A DNA stretch of 64,000 bases from HGM10766 sp900757295 (GTDB lineage Bacteria; Bacillota_I; Bacilli_A; RF39; UBA660), in NCBI GenBank assembly GCA_025992315.1, contig DAJPHG010000001.1, forward strand, positions 1,054,001-1,118,000, read 5' to 3'. Shown piece by piece: positions 1-10,084 of the stretch (position 1 is its first letter; each line of letters opens with the position of its first letter). The position numbers and the translations under genes are program-made. A model generated the notes under the pieces. The model saw only the letters and a program-made list of their open reading frames with translations, was not told the origin of the DNA and searched no databases.

Positions 1-184
1 CATGACAAATTTCACGATGACAGCATCTTACTTGTGGACATTCATAAATTGGTTGGCACATAACACCTGGATATTGATTTTCACAACATTGTTGCATTGG
101 TTGGTCATATCCTTCCATTTTATCTTTTTTATAATATTTCATATCTGCTGTTTTATCCATACATCTTTTATCATTTAATAACAT
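1..184 (-). CDS. CotD-like spore coat protein, N-terminal part (runs off window)
   Basis: Open frame without a stop from 184 to the window edge. The visible 61 residues are rich in Cys, His and Pro, with a CC pair, a CxPIYECPQ-like stretch and an RCCHREICH-like end. This resembles the start of CotD-family inner spore coat proteins, which continue with His-rich repeats. Starts at 184 (MLLNDK) and 160 (MDKTAD) are both possible. A purine-rich AAAGGA at 199-204 precedes 184 with long spacing. A CATAAAATA element (minus strand, 211-219) matches the sigma-K -10 consensus, but no matching -35 AC is present at the right distance. The family call rests on composition and short motifs only. Confidence 0.55.
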   Translation of the reverse strand, partial: MLLNDKRCMDKTADMKYYKKDKMEGYDQPMQQCCENQYPGVMCQPIYECPQVRCCHREICH

Positions 185-249
185 AATAAAACACACTATC
201 CTTTCTAGTGTATTTTATGTTTTAGTTATAAAGTTGCTTAGGTTTTTAA

Positions 250-909
250 CTATTTCTTTAAAGAACGTTTATAAATGTCAATTATTTCACTCTCTGGCAT
301 GTATTCTTGCCATTTATTATTAATTTCATCAATTTCTAATAATCTAATATTATCTACGTACTCTTTTTTATTTGATTGTGGGCTTTTATTTAAATAGTCA
401 TCTAAACTATAAGAGTAAAATGTATTATCATTTATTTTTAAAACTAAATCATCTTTAACTACTATTTCTTGTTTATCTAATTTTTTTCCTAAAAATTTTT
501 TTATTACATCATTATACGGAGTATCAATTACTATATCAGCAGTATATAAATTTGAAACTTTTATAATTTCATTTATATATTTGTGATATAAAAGTTGAAG
601 TTTGAAATAATTTATTTCTTCTTTTGATCTTAAGTTTTGATAATCAAATCTTTTTAAATTTTCAGCATAAATTTCACCTTCAGCTGATGGCACTTTAGAA
701 TATTTTCTAAAATGATGAACCAATTGTCCTTGTGCATTTTCGATAAATAATACATTTTCTTTTAAAGTCTTATAGTTTAATGTAGAGGTGCTAATTCTTA
801 AATGCCCATCTTGGCACTCTGAATAAAATGTTTCTGGTTCATATTTTCTTTCCTTTTCAAAATTAACACATCTTGCAAGATCGCCGATCATTATTTTATC
901 TGTTTTCAT
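250..909 (-). CDS. hypothetical protein, 219 aa
   Basis: I do not recognise this family. It is a soluble, charged protein with no signal peptide or membrane segment. A Cys pair is spread near the N-terminus (C14, C33). The middle is helical and Lys/Tyr/Asn rich. It starts 12 bp after the ffh stop with a good GGGAGG ribosome site, so it is probably the last gene of a proS-ffh operon. In many Firmicutes ffh is followed by rpsP and ribosome-maturation genes; those are absent here. No clear terminator follows before position 220. Confidence 0.7.
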   Translation of the reverse strand: MKTDKIMIGDLARCVNFEKERKYEPETFYSECQDGHLRISTSTLNYKTLKENVLFIENAQGQLVHHFRKYSKVPSAEGEIYAENLKRFDYQNLRSKEEINYFKLQLLYHKYINEIIKVSNLYTADIVIDTPYNDVIKKFLGKKLDKQEIVVKDDLVLKINDNTFYSYSLDDYLNKSPQSNKKEYVDNIRLLEIDEINNKWQEYMPESEIIDIYKRSLKK

Positions 910-920
910 TATAAACCTCC

Positions 921-2228
921 CTAAAATGGCATTTTAAAATTACCATTTGTCATTTGCTTCATCATTAGTTTCATTTGCTCAAATTGTTTTAACAAACGAT
1001 TAACTTCTTCAACACTTCTACCGCTTCCCTTGGCTATTCTTTGTTTACGTGATGCTTTTAATATTTCTGGGTGTTTTCTTTCTTCTATAGTCATTGATAA
1101 AACGATTGCTTCAACATGAGCCATATCTTTTGGATCTATTGTAATATTATTAAGTCCCATTTTTCTAGCTCCTGGTAGCATTTTAATAATATTTTCTAGA
1201 GGGCCTAATTTTTTAATTTGCTTCATATTAGTTAAAAAATCTTCTAAATCATATTTGCCCTTTTTCATTTTTTTTGCTTGCTCTTTTGCTTCATCTTCAC
1301 TTATGACGCCTTCTACTTTTTCAGCAATAGCTAAAATATCTCCCATTCCTAGAATACGTTCAGCCATTCTTGTTGGAATAAATTCAGATAAACCATCCAT
1401 TTTCTCTGAATCACCAATAAATTTGATAGGAACGTTTGTTAAATGGCGAACTGATAATGCTACTCCGCCTTTAGTATCACCATCCAATTTAGTAAGAATA
1501 CAGCCAGTAAGTTTTAAAGCATTATTAAATCCATTAATTACATTTATTGCATCCTGTCCCATCATAGCATCTATAACTAATATTATTTCATCAGGGGAAG
1601 CTACATTAACAATATTTTTTAATTCATCCATTAAATTTTCATCAATATGTAAACGTCCTGCAGTATCTATTATGATATAATCAAAATTATTTTCTTTAGC
1701 ATAAGCTAAAGCATTAGTTACTATTTTAACAGGATCTTCTTTTCCTTCAGAATAAACATCAATATTAAGTTGTTTGCCGATATCTTTTAATTGATCTATA
1801 GCAGCAGGCCTATAGACATCACATGCAACTAAAAGAGGTTTTTTATGATGTTTTTTTCTTAACATAGCAGCAAGTTTTCCACTAGTTGTTGTTTTACCAC
1901 TACCTTGTAAACCAGCTAGCATTAATATAGTAGGCTTTTTATTAATTTCTAGAGGAACACTAGTTTCTCCTAGTAAAGTAACTAATTCATCTTTAACAAT
2001 TTTTATGAAGACTTCATCAGGTTTTAAAGATTTCATAACTTCTTCGCCTAAAGCTTTTTCTTTAACGTTATTAGTAAACTCTTTAACTACTTGATAATTA
2101 ACATCCGCTTCTAATAAAGCCATTCTAATTTCTCGCATGGCAGAAGAAATATTATCTTCAGTTATTTTACCCATGCCTTTAATATTTTTAATTGCTTCGC
2201 TAATTCTATCTCCCATGTACTCAAACAT
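921..2228 (-). CDS. ffh: signal recognition particle protein Ffh
   Basis: Ffh is the SRP GTPase that binds 4.5S/6S RNA and signal sequences and delivers ribosomes to FtsY at the membrane. At 435 aa it is the normal length. Order: helical N domain (1-85), G domain with P-loop GLQGSGKTTTSGK near 107, DTAGR near 190 and TKLDGD near 246, then an M domain from about 300 with MLPGARKMG, GSGRSVEEVN and a Met-rich C-terminal helix (MKLMMKQM). Ribosome site AAAGGAAGATG. It lies 15 bp after proS and is probably co-transcribed with it from the T-box promoter. Confidence 0.97.
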   Translation of the reverse strand: MFEYMGDRISEAIKNIKGMGKITEDNISSAMREIRMALLEADVNYQVVKEFTNNVKEKALGEEVMKSLKPDEVFIKIVKDELVTLLGETSVPLEINKKPTILMLAGLQGSGKTTTSGKLAAMLRKKHHKKPLLVACDVYRPAAIDQLKDIGKQLNIDVYSEGKEDPVKIVTNALAYAKENNFDYIIIDTAGRLHIDENLMDELKNIVNVASPDEIILVIDAMMGQDAINVINGFNNALKLTGCILTKLDGDTKGGVALSVRHLTNVPIKFIGDSEKMDGLSEFIPTRMAERILGMGDILAIAEKVEGVISEDEAKEQAKKMKKGKYDLEDFLTNMKQIKKLGPLENIIKMLPGARKMGLNNITIDPKDMAHVEAIVLSMTIEERKHPEILKASRKQRIAKGSGRSVEEVNRLLKQFEQMKLMMKQMTNGNFKMPF

Positions 2229-2243
2229 ATTACATCTTCCTTT

Positions 2244-3923
2244 CTATAAATTCTTTATTTCATCTAGAATATCATCTATTGAAATTAATTTTTTTTCTTT
2301 GGTTTTTCTTGATACTAAAGTTACTTTATTTAAAGCTAAATCTCTAGCACCAACTTCGATTCGATAAGGTATACCAATTAGTTCCATATCTTTAAATTTG
2401 ACTCCAGGTCTTTCATCACGATCATCTAACAATACATCATAACCATTTTGGATTAATGTTTCATATAATTTATTACTGCAATTGGTAACTTCTTCATCTT
2501 TAGAATTGATAGCTACAATAGCAATATCATATGGTGCAATAGAAGTTGGCCAGATAATACCATTTTCATCATTGTTTTGCTCTACTATACTAGCCATTAC
2601 TCTTCCTGGACCTATTCCATAACTTCCCATGACACAATATTGTTCTTTGTTATTTTCATCTAAATAAGTTAAATTTAAAGCCTTAGCATATTTAGTCCCT
2701 AATTTAAAAGTATTTCCAATTTCTATTCCTTTTTTAAAATATAGTCTTCCATTACATTTTGGACATATATCATTTTCTTTGACATTTGAAATATTTCCAA
2801 CTTGATCATATTTAAAATCATTAATATTAACATTTATATAATGATAATCCTTTTTATTTGCTCCAACAACAAAATTCTTCATATGTAAAATTTCTTCATC
2901 TATAACAACTTTAGCATTTAAATCAATAGGTCCACAATAACCACTTACGGCATTAGTTTTGCTAATTAATTCTTCACTTGCAAATTTTAACTCAGCAATA
3001 TTAAACATTTTACAGATTTTATTTTCGTTTATTTCTCTATCTCCCCTAATAAAACATGCTACTAGTTCTTCATTTACATCTAAAAGAATAGCTTTTACAC
3101 ATTTATTTGGATCTATATTTAGAAATTCAGATACTTCTTCAATTGTTTTTTTATCTTTAGTTTCTACTAACTCTTTGTTTAATAGTTCTTCATTTGATTC
3201 ACTAATTTTAAAATCTGATACTTCAATATTAGAAGCATAGGAACAATTATCGCATAAAACAATAGTATCTTCTCCTATATCAGTTACAGCTTGGAATTCT
3301 TCAGACAGACTTCCTCCCATTGCTCCAGTATCTGCTCTAACTATTTTATAATTTACACCAATTCTATCAAAAATATTTTTATAAGCATTAAATACTTTTT
3401 GATAAGATTCATCTAAAGATTTTTCATCTTTATCAAATGAATAAGCATCTTTCATAATAAATTCTCTAACTCTTATAAGGCCATATCTAGGACGTGGCTC
3501 ATCTCTAAATTTATCTGCTTGCTGATAAATAGTAAAAGGTAAATCTTTATAACTTCTTATTACTGATTTAGCTGCTATAGCAAACATTTCCTCATGTGTT
3601 GGTCCTAAAACATATTCTTTATTATAACGATCTTTAAATTTAAACATATCAGGTCCAAAGGCATCTGCTCTCCCACATGTATCATAAATTTCTCTAGGCA
3701 ACATACTAGGCATTAATAACTCTTGCGCACCGGCTTTATCCATTTCTTCTTTTATAATTTTTTTGATCTTTTCTAATACTTTTAAGCCCATTGGTAAAAA
3801 CATATAAATACCACTACTAGCTTTTTTGATCATTCCACTTCTAACCAATAAGTTACCTGATATAGAATCTTCATCTTTAACGTTTTCTCTTAAAGTATAA
3901 AAATAGCTATTTTTTAGTTTCAT
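2244..3923 (-). CDS. proS: prolyl-tRNA synthetase, bacterial type
   Basis: Charges tRNA-Pro with proline in the cytoplasm. At 559 aa it is the bacterial ProS with an editing insertion. Class II motif 2 region FRDEPRPRYGLIRVREF lies near 140-156 and motif 3 GSYGIGPGRVMAS near 434. The editing (INS/YbaK-like) domain occupies about 225-385. The C-terminal anticodon-binding domain includes YDVLLDDRDERPGVKFKD. A T-box leader directly upstream (3924-4138) agrees with the amino-acid specificity. ffh follows. Confidence 0.97.
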   Translation of the reverse strand: MKLKNSYFYTLRENVKDEDSISGNLLVRSGMIKKASSGIYMFLPMGLKVLEKIKKIIKEEMDKAGAQELLMPSMLPREIYDTCGRADAFGPDMFKFKDRYNKEYVLGPTHEEMFAIAAKSVIRSYKDLPFTIYQQADKFRDEPRPRYGLIRVREFIMKDAYSFDKDEKSLDESYQKVFNAYKNIFDRIGVNYKIVRADTGAMGGSLSEEFQAVTDIGEDTIVLCDNCSYASNIEVSDFKISESNEELLNKELVETKDKKTIEEVSEFLNIDPNKCVKAILLDVNEELVACFIRGDREINENKICKMFNIAELKFASEELISKTNAVSGYCGPIDLNAKVVIDEEILHMKNFVVGANKKDYHYINVNINDFKYDQVGNISNVKENDICPKCNGRLYFKKGIEIGNTFKLGTKYAKALNLTYLDENNKEQYCVMGSYGIGPGRVMASIVEQNNDENGIIWPTSIAPYDIAIVAINSKDEEVTNCSNKLYETLIQNGYDVLLDDRDERPGVKFKDMELIGIPYRIEVGARDLALNKVTLVSRKTKEKKLISIDDILDEIKNL

Positions 3924-4138
3924 AATATTCCTCTTTCTAAATAAAAAGCATTACTTGCCAAGGAGCAAAGTAATGCGGTACCATCCTTTATTTTTCTTAA
4001 TTTAAATAACGGCTTTTAACCGGTAGTTATTAACTACTCTCCTAGGTAGGATTAATTAAAGATTATAATTAGGTTTTCACTATCCCTAACTCACTATATA
4101 TAAGAGCTTTATTTAATATGTCCTAATCAACAATTTAT
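3924..4138 (-). promoter_or_regulatory. T-box leader of proS
   Basis: T-box leaders sense uncharged tRNA and switch between terminator and antiterminator. Seen here on the minus strand: the core AAAGGATGGTACCGCATTA (3971-3989), followed by an intrinsic terminator with arms GCATTACTTTGC / GCAAGTAATGC (3948-3976) and a U-rich tail. The core can pair alternatively with the terminator 5' arm. A CCU (Pro) triplet at 4048-4050, followed by ACCUAGGAG, is the likely specifier. Confidence 0.9.
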
Positions 4139-4144
4139 AATTAT

Positions 4145-4173
4145 ATTTTAAACTATTAATTTTTAGGAGTCAA
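4145..4173 (-). promoter_or_regulatory. sigma-A promoter of the proS T-box transcript
   Basis: TTGACT (4168-4173), 17-bp spacer, TAAAAT (4145-4150) on the minus strand. This places the transcript start near 4138, just ahead of stem I of the T-box leader. Confidence 0.75.
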
Positions 4174-4181
4174 GATATTAT

Positions 4182-6089
4182 CTAATTTATAGAACTATCC
4201 ATATTTATATCTGTTAGTGATTTGCTCATATCTAAAAGTTCTTTTGGGATATCAATATATTCACTCATTTGAAATATTTTATCTAACTTTTCTTTAATCT
4301 GCTCTTTATTAAATGGCTTAGATATATAATCAATAAAGCCTTCATTCAAATATTTATCTTTTGATGTTTCTAAAGCATCTGCTGTTAGTGCTAAAACTGG
4401 TGTATTAAAATTATGATCTTCTTTTAATTTTTTTAAAGTTTCTTCACCATTTAAATTAGGCATCATTATATCCATTAAAATTAAATCATATTGATTATTT
4501 TTTACTTTTTCTAAACACTCTAACCCATCATATGCCTCATCAATAATAAAATCAAAATCTTTTAATGCTCTACGAGCTACTTTTATATTTAGTTTGTTAT
4601 CATCTACGATTAATATTTTCTTATCTTTATATGAGACGTCATTTACTATTTTACTACTACTTGTAGTTGTCTTAATTTTAGATAATTGACTTATTTTTTG
4701 TGGTATTTGAACGACAAAAATAGATCCTTTTTTATATTCAGATTGGACGTTTATTTTACCATTCATCATTTCTACTAAAGATTTTGTTATAGCTAGACCA
4801 AGCCCTGTTCCTTCAGTAGTAGTATTTAATTCTACATCTAGTCTTTCAAATTTAGTAAATAATTTATCAATATTTTCTTTCTTTATTCCTCTACCTGTAT
4901 CTTGAACACTAATTATTAAATTAGAAATGTTTTTAGATAAATTATTAATACAATTTATATTTAAATTAATTTCACCTTCATTAGTATATTTTATAGAATT
5001 AGTTAATAAATTATTAATAATCTCTTTTATTTTACTTTTATCTCCAATTAATTCATCAGGAATGTCTTTAGCAATGTTTAAATTAAATATAATATTTTTA
5101 TCCCCAATACGAGTTTTCGTAACAGAACATAATTTAGTTATTTCTTCTTTAAAATCATATGGCTTTTCTACTAATTGCATTTTTTCTGATTCTATTTTAT
5201 TTATATCTAAAATATTGCCAACTATCTCTAATAATGTTTGAGAAGCATTTCTTATATCTTCAGTATCTTCTACTACTTCTTTTGGTACGCTATCTTTATA
5301 AGTTGAAATGTCTTCTGCTAAGCCTACTATTACATTTAAAGGCGTACGTATTTCATGAGACATACTTGATAAAAAGTCACTCTTTGCTCTATTTGCTTTC
5401 TCTGCTTGATTCTTGGCTAAAGTCATTTGATTTAACATTTTTAAATCTGGATTTTCAATTGTAAAATACATTAAATAATCAAAGAAAGTTAAAGAAATAG
5501 ATATAATTATTAAATAAGGATCAATTATATAAAGTAACATTAAAATAATAGATAATATGGCAATACCTAAAATAGGTATATATCTTCTATCAGCTTTTTT
5601 TATATTTTTTAAGGCAACAACGATAGCTGAAAAAATATATATTCCACAAACTAAATAAGTAAGATTAGCTGCACTTCCATCCACGCTAAAATTATTATTA
5701 GTATTTATAACATTTACGTCTAAAAAGAAAATTATAATAGTTAAAATACTATTAATACCAATAAATGTATTTAAAATTTTATAACTTTTATCTTTAGAAT
5801 AGTTATGAGTTATAAATAAAATATAAAGGAAAATACCATTTAAAAAGAAGATCAATAGTGAGAAATCTATTTTATTAAGTATACTAATTATCATTTGCAT
5901 ATTTGTAACACCATATTTATAAGCAATATATTGTAATATAGTAACTATGATACTATCAAATACACTTATAATTAGCATTACCGAATATACTTTATTTTCT
6001 ATTAAAGGAAAGCGCTTTTTTAATAAATAAGCAAAACATAATAATAAAGAGAAAAAAACTGAACAAGCTGGTAGTAAAAGTCCTCCCAT
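4182..6089 (-). CDS. hybrid sensor histidine kinase with C-terminal receiver
   Basis: About 635 aa. The first 215 residues hold six or seven hydrophobic segments. A linker then leads to HisKA with SHEIRTPLN (phospho-acceptor His near 245), an HATPase domain with N box NNLLTNSIKYT, G1 DTGRGIKKENI and G2 GTGLGLAI, and a receiver domain from about 495 with VDDNKLN, LILMDIMMPN (phospho-acceptor Asp) and ISKPF. The start at 6089 is chosen because GGAGG sits 6 bp upstream; the frame extends 8 codons further but without a ribosome site. No separate response regulator or sensor ligand domain is adjacent, so the output is unknown. Confidence 0.9.
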   Translation of the reverse strand: MGGLLLPACSVFFSLLLCFAYLLKKRFPLIENKVYSVMLIISVFDSIIVTILQYIAYKYGVTNMQMIISILNKIDFSLLIFFLNGIFLYILFITHNYSKDKSYKILNTFIGINSILTIIIFFLDVNVINTNNNFSVDGSAANLTYLVCGIYIFSAIVVALKNIKKADRRYIPILGIAILSIILMLLYIIDPYLIIISISLTFFDYLMYFTIENPDLKMLNQMTLAKNQAEKANRAKSDFLSSMSHEIRTPLNVIVGLAEDISTYKDSVPKEVVEDTEDIRNASQTLLEIVGNILDINKIESEKMQLVEKPYDFKEEITKLCSVTKTRIGDKNIIFNLNIAKDIPDELIGDKSKIKEIINNLLTNSIKYTNEGEINLNINCINNLSKNISNLIISVQDTGRGIKKENIDKLFTKFERLDVELNTTTEGTGLGLAITKSLVEMMNGKINVQSEYKKGSIFVVQIPQKISQLSKIKTTTSSSKIVNDVSYKDKKILIVDDNKLNIKVARRALKDFDFIIDEAYDGLECLEKVKNNQYDLILMDIMMPNLNGEETLKKLKEDHNFNTPVLALTADALETSKDKYLNEGFIDYISKPFNKEQIKEKLDKIFQMSEYIDIPKELLDMSKSLTDINMDSSIN

Positions 6090-6131
6090 AATACACCTCC
6101 ATAGTATAATCATTATATCATAATTTTAACT

Positions 6132-6157
6132 AAAAAAAGAAAGACTTAATAGTCTTT
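6132..6157 (-). terminator. intrinsic terminator after the acyltransferase gene
   Basis: Minus-strand hairpin with arms AAAGACT / AGTCTTT and a T-rich tail, directly after the stop at 6158. Confidence 0.8.
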
Positions 6158-7213
6158 TTAATATCTATGTTGAAAATCATCTCTTTTTAGTTGTCTTACC
6201 AATTTTCTTGCTGCTAATACTTCGTTAGAATTATTTTTTGTTAATTCTAAATTAGCAATAGGTTCAAACACTTTTAATGGTGTATCTTTTCTTTGATAAT
6301 CAGCTGTAGTTTCTATTTGAAGATCATATTTTGACACGGTATTAACTCTTTTAGTTAATTCATCTTCCCAAACATCATTAAAGGATTCATTTTCTTTAAT
6401 TAAATTATCTCTTGTATCAGTTCCAAATCTTTCCATTAAGTTCCAATACCAAGATAACATTCTTGTTCTAATATATTCTATACCTTCTTTTTCTGCAGTA
6501 CCTTTTAAAAGAATAATAGGATCATCTACAACAGTATGAATAGGATTATCTTCTCCTTTTTTATGAGTATTATTTATATAATGAATTATAGGAATAATAG
6601 GATAAAATGTTCCATCTTCTTTTTTGGCAATTCTATAAAATCCGCTCCAAAAGTTAAGCATTAATTCATTAGGAGTTTTATTCCAAACACCTTCGGGACA
6701 GATTAACAAATTCATATTGTTTTTTAAAACATATTTAGCTTTATCAATAGAAGTTTTTCTACTATTATCCATTTTTCGATTTACCATAACTACACCATTT
6801 GAAGCAGATAATACGCCATCTAATGTTCCATAAAATTGAGGAAGACTTCCAAAAACTATAAATGCTCTTTCTTTTGCAGCAAGTAAGCTTGCTAAAATAT
6901 CATCTTTAAATCCATGATTAGTTATATATATTGCAGGTTCATTTACTTTGTCTAAACTTTCAAATTCTATTTTTTGAGGATTACTTAAAAAATATTTACC
7001 AAATTTCATTATTAGTTCATGAGTTAGTTTTCCTTTTTCAAAATAATCATCTGGTAAAATATCTTTTATATCATTTTTTAATAAATATGAATATTTATTA
7101 ATCATATAATCAAATACAAAATTAGTTTTATCATTAGCAGTTAAATCACTTTCATTTGATATTAAATTTTCTTGTAATAACTCATTTATTATTTCTTGAC
7201 TTCTTTTATTCAT
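6158..7213 (-). CDS. PlsC-like lysophospholipid/glycerophosphate acyltransferase
   Basis: 351 aa. The middle of the protein carries the acyltransferase signature: ITNHGFKDD (the HX4D-type catalytic motif, near 97-105) and LLICPEGVWNK (equivalent of FPEGT, near 170). No membrane helix is obvious, and the regions before and after the catalytic core are long and hydrophilic. The substrate cannot be told from sequence; phospholipid or glycolipid acylation at the membrane is likely. It is monocistronic, with its own TTGACA/TAGAAT promoter and a terminator. Confidence 0.75.
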   Translation of the reverse strand: MNKRSQEIINELLQENLISNESDLTANDKTNFVFDYMINKYSYLLKNDIKDILPDDYFEKGKLTHELIMKFGKYFLSNPQKIEFESLDKVNEPAIYITNHGFKDDILASLLAAKERAFIVFGSLPQFYGTLDGVLSASNGVVMVNRKMDNSRKTSIDKAKYVLKNNMNLLICPEGVWNKTPNELMLNFWSGFYRIAKKEDGTFYPIIPIIHYINNTHKKGEDNPIHTVVDDPIILLKGTAEKEGIEYIRTRMLSWYWNLMERFGTDTRDNLIKENESFNDVWEDELTKRVNTVSKYDLQIETTADYQRKDTPLKVFEPIANLELTKNNSNEVLAARKLVRQLKRDDFQHRY

Positions 7214-7247
7214 AACTTTCTCCTATTATGCCTTTTCTTTAAAATGT

Positions 7248-7276
7248 ATTCTAACACTCAATATAAACCTTGTCAA
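7248..7276 (-). promoter_or_regulatory. sigma-A promoter of the acyltransferase gene
   Basis: TTGACA (7271-7276), 17-bp spacer, TAGAAT (7248-7253), immediately downstream of the valS terminator. Confidence 0.75.
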
Positions 7277-7304
7277 AAAAAAATACTGGATTGTATCCAA
7301 TATT
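7273..7304 (-). terminator. intrinsic terminator of valS
   Basis: Minus-strand stem AATATTGGAT / ATCCAGTATT with a 3-nt loop, followed by nine T. The T tract abuts the next promoter. Confidence 0.85.
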
Positions 7305-7306
7305 CT

Positions 7307-9835
7307 TTATGCAAGTAAATTTGCTAATAACTTTTCTTCATTCACTAATTTTCCTTTTTCTTCTAAAACAAGTTTTTCTGGAGCTTTTTCTACATAATTT
7401 TTATTATCAAGCAATTTTTTTCTTCTAGCAATTGAGTTTTTTAAACTTTCAATTTGTTTTAATTTTAATTCTTTATCTTCTTCTGTTTCTACTTTTTCAT
7501 AATAAATAGTCATCTTATAGTTTCCATCTTCGACTATATATTTTTTAATATCTAAATCATCAGTTATAATATTATCTTCGATTTTTAACATCTTATTAAT
7601 CAAATTATAATCTTCATTGTTTTCAATCTTTACTTTTATAGTTTTATCCATATTATTTTCTGCTTTAATATTTCTAAATTTCTTAATAAAATCTATAATG
7701 TTATTTCCAATTTTTTCTTCTTCAAATATTAAATTAGAATTATATTCAGGATATTTGCTTAACATAATAGTTTCATTATCTTTAAAAGGTAAGTTATTAT
7801 AAATTTCTTCAGTTACAAATGGCATGAATGGATGCAATAGTTTTACTATATTTTTTAAACAATAATATAATGTAGATTTAGTACTTATCTGATCTAAGCT
7901 AAATTTAGACATTTCAATATATGAATCACAGAAGTTTTCCCAAACGAAGTTATAGATTTCACTACCTACATTATTAAATTCGTATTTATCCATAGATTTA
8001 ATAACACTTTTTATTAATTTATTTAACTTAGTGATTATCCATTTGTCTGGGATGCATAATTGATCTAAAGAAAAATCTTCTTCTTTAAAGTCTTCAAGAT
8101 TCATTAATACAAATCTTGAAGCATTCCATAACTTATTTATAAAATTCCATGTGGATTTTACTTTTTCTTCTTCATATCTTAAATCAGTTCCAGCAGCTAC
8201 GCTAGTTGTTAAATAAAATCTTAAAGCATCACAACCATATTCTTCTATTACAGCCATTGGATCTACACCATTGCCTAAAGATTTACTCATTTTTCTACCA
8301 ATTGAATCTCTTATAAGTCCATGGATTAAACAATCTTTAAATGGTCTTTTATTAGTAAATTCAAGGCCTTGGAAAGTCATACGATTTACCCAGAAAGGAA
8401 TAATATCATAACCAGTAACTAATACATTATTTGGATAAAATTTCTTTAGTTCTTTTGTTTCATCAGGCCATCCTAGAGTTGCCCAAGGCCATAATGCTGA
8501 AGAAAACCAAGTATCTAAGACATCTTCGTCTTGAATCCATCCCTCTTCTTTTGGTGGATTCATTCCAACATAAACTTGATCGTCTTTATACCAAGCTGGT
8601 ATTTGGTGCCCCCACCAAAGTTGCCTAGATATACACCAATCATAAGTAATTTCCATCCAGTGATTCATAATTTTTTCAAATCTTTCAGGAACAAAGTTAA
8701 CTTTTGTATCTTTATTTTTTTGATTTGCTAAAACTCTATCTGCTAATGGTCTCATTTTAACAAACCATTGCTTAGATAAGTAAGGTTCTACTACAGCTTT
8801 GCTACGTTCAGAATGCCCTACACTATGAACAATTTTCTCGATTCTAATTAACAAGTCTTTTTCTTTTAAATCTTCAACTAATTGTTTACGACATTCTTCT
8901 CTAGTTAATCCCTCATAAATCCCAGCATTTTTATTCATTGTTGCATTTTTGTTCATTACAACAATACGTTCTAAGTTATGGCGATTTCCAACTTCAAAGT
9001 CATTAGGATCATGTGCAGGAGTAATTTTAACTACTCCAGTTCCTTTTTCTTGATCAGCATGTTCATCAGCTATTATTGGAATTAGTTTATTAACTATAGG
9101 TAAAATAACTTTTTTTCCAATTAGATGATTATAACGTTCATCATCCTTATTTACTGCAACAGCAGTATCACCAAATAAGGTTTCTGGTCTAGTTGTAGCA
9201 ACATCTAAATACATTGATTTATCTTCAAGATAATATTTTAAATGATAAAATGCTCCTTCATCTTCTTGGTATATAACTTCTTCATTTGATAATGCTGTCA
9301 TTTGAACAGGATCCCAGTTAATTATTTTTTCTCCTTGATAAATTAAACCTTTATTGTACAAATCAACAAATACTTTTCTAACAGCTTTACTTAAACCTTC
9401 ATCTAAAGTAAATCTTTCCTTAGTATAATCTAAACTTAAGCCAAGCTTAGCCCATTGTTTATGGATGTTTTGAGCATACTCATCTTTCCAACTCCAAGCA
9501 TGAGTTAGCCATTCTTCACGACTTAATTTTCTTGGATCAATACCCATATCTCGTAGTTTTTTATCAACTTTGGCTTGAGTCGCAATTCCAGCATGATCCA
9601 TTCCAGGAACCCATAAAGTATCATATCCTTGCATTCTTTTATATCTAATTAAAATATCTTGTAATGCAGTATCCCAAGCATGCCCTATATGCAATATGCC
9701 TGTAACATTTGGTGGTGGTATAACAATACAATATGCTTCTTTGTTTTTATTTTTTGATGTAAAGTAACCTTTATCCTTCCAATTTTGATATTTATCTTTT
9801 TCTACCTCTAAATGATTATATTTCTTTTCTAACAT
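7307..9835 (-). CDS. valS: valyl-tRNA synthetase
   Basis: Class I synthetase charging tRNA-Val. 842 aa, slightly shorter than the usual 870-950. PPPNVTGILHIGHAWD (HIGH motif) lies near 40-55. The CP1 editing domain is between about 190 and 340, including TTRPETLFGDTAVAVN and HDPNDFEVG. GRKMSKSLGN (KMSKS) is near 510. The anticodon-binding domain follows, and the C-terminal ~65 residues form the typical ValS coiled-coil arm. A T-box leader upstream fits the specificity. Confidence 0.97.
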   Translation of the reverse strand: MLEKKYNHLEVEKDKYQNWKDKGYFTSKNKNKEAYCIVIPPPNVTGILHIGHAWDTALQDILIRYKRMQGYDTLWVPGMDHAGIATQAKVDKKLRDMGIDPRKLSREEWLTHAWSWKDEYAQNIHKQWAKLGLSLDYTKERFTLDEGLSKAVRKVFVDLYNKGLIYQGEKIINWDPVQMTALSNEEVIYQEDEGAFYHLKYYLEDKSMYLDVATTRPETLFGDTAVAVNKDDERYNHLIGKKVILPIVNKLIPIIADEHADQEKGTGVVKITPAHDPNDFEVGNRHNLERIVVMNKNATMNKNAGIYEGLTREECRKQLVEDLKEKDLLIRIEKIVHSVGHSERSKAVVEPYLSKQWFVKMRPLADRVLANQKNKDTKVNFVPERFEKIMNHWMEITYDWCISRQLWWGHQIPAWYKDDQVYVGMNPPKEEGWIQDEDVLDTWFSSALWPWATLGWPDETKELKKFYPNNVLVTGYDIIPFWVNRMTFQGLEFTNKRPFKDCLIHGLIRDSIGRKMSKSLGNGVDPMAVIEEYGCDALRFYLTTSVAAGTDLRYEEEKVKSTWNFINKLWNASRFVLMNLEDFKEEDFSLDQLCIPDKWIITKLNKLIKSVIKSMDKYEFNNVGSEIYNFVWENFCDSYIEMSKFSLDQISTKSTLYYCLKNIVKLLHPFMPFVTEEIYNNLPFKDNETIMLSKYPEYNSNLIFEEEKIGNNIIDFIKKFRNIKAENNMDKTIKVKIENNEDYNLINKMLKIEDNIITDDLDIKKYIVEDGNYKMTIYYEKVETEEDKELKLKQIESLKNSIARRKKLLDNKNYVEKAPEKLVLEEKGKLVNEEKLLANLLA

Positions 9836-9859
9836 ATTATCACCTTTCTTTTAAATAAA

Positions 9860-10078
9860 AAAACATCCTTCTAAAAGGACGTTTTCAAACGTGGTACCAC
9901 CTTAATTTATAAGTTAAACTTACCTTTAAATTCTTAACGGGAATTACACGTAATATTTTACTAATTTTCAAACATTCTGCTTCCTAGCTACCTTCGATAT
10001 TCTTCTATGTTAGTTTACACCTTCCACTAACTCTCTAAAATAAAATAAATACCTACTCCTCTAGTTCATCGCATTTAT
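9860..10078 (-). promoter_or_regulatory. T-box leader of valS
   Basis: Minus strand: T-box core AAGGTGGTACCACG (9890-9903) followed by a terminator with arms ACGTCCTT / AAGGATGT and a run of T (9861-9883). A GUA (Val) triplet at 9989-9991, followed by GCUAGGAAG, is the probable specifier; it sits almost where CCU sits in the proS leader. AGAGAGUUAGUGG-like stem I sequence is present upstream of it. Confidence 0.9.
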
Positions 10079-10084
10079 ATAACT

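Noticed and set aside
193..211. ACACTA-N7-TAGTGT inverted repeat before the CotD-like gene as a translational switch
   Set aside because: Only 6-bp arms in AT-rich DNA, and the transcript start is not known; it may be chance.
1255..1680. Plus-strand open frame opposite ffh
   Set aside because: Antisense shadow of a conserved gene in AT-rich DNA; no ribosome site and no family resemblance. The same holds for the antisense frames within proS, valS, parC, rpoB, rpoC, obgE and the bacteriocin exporter.
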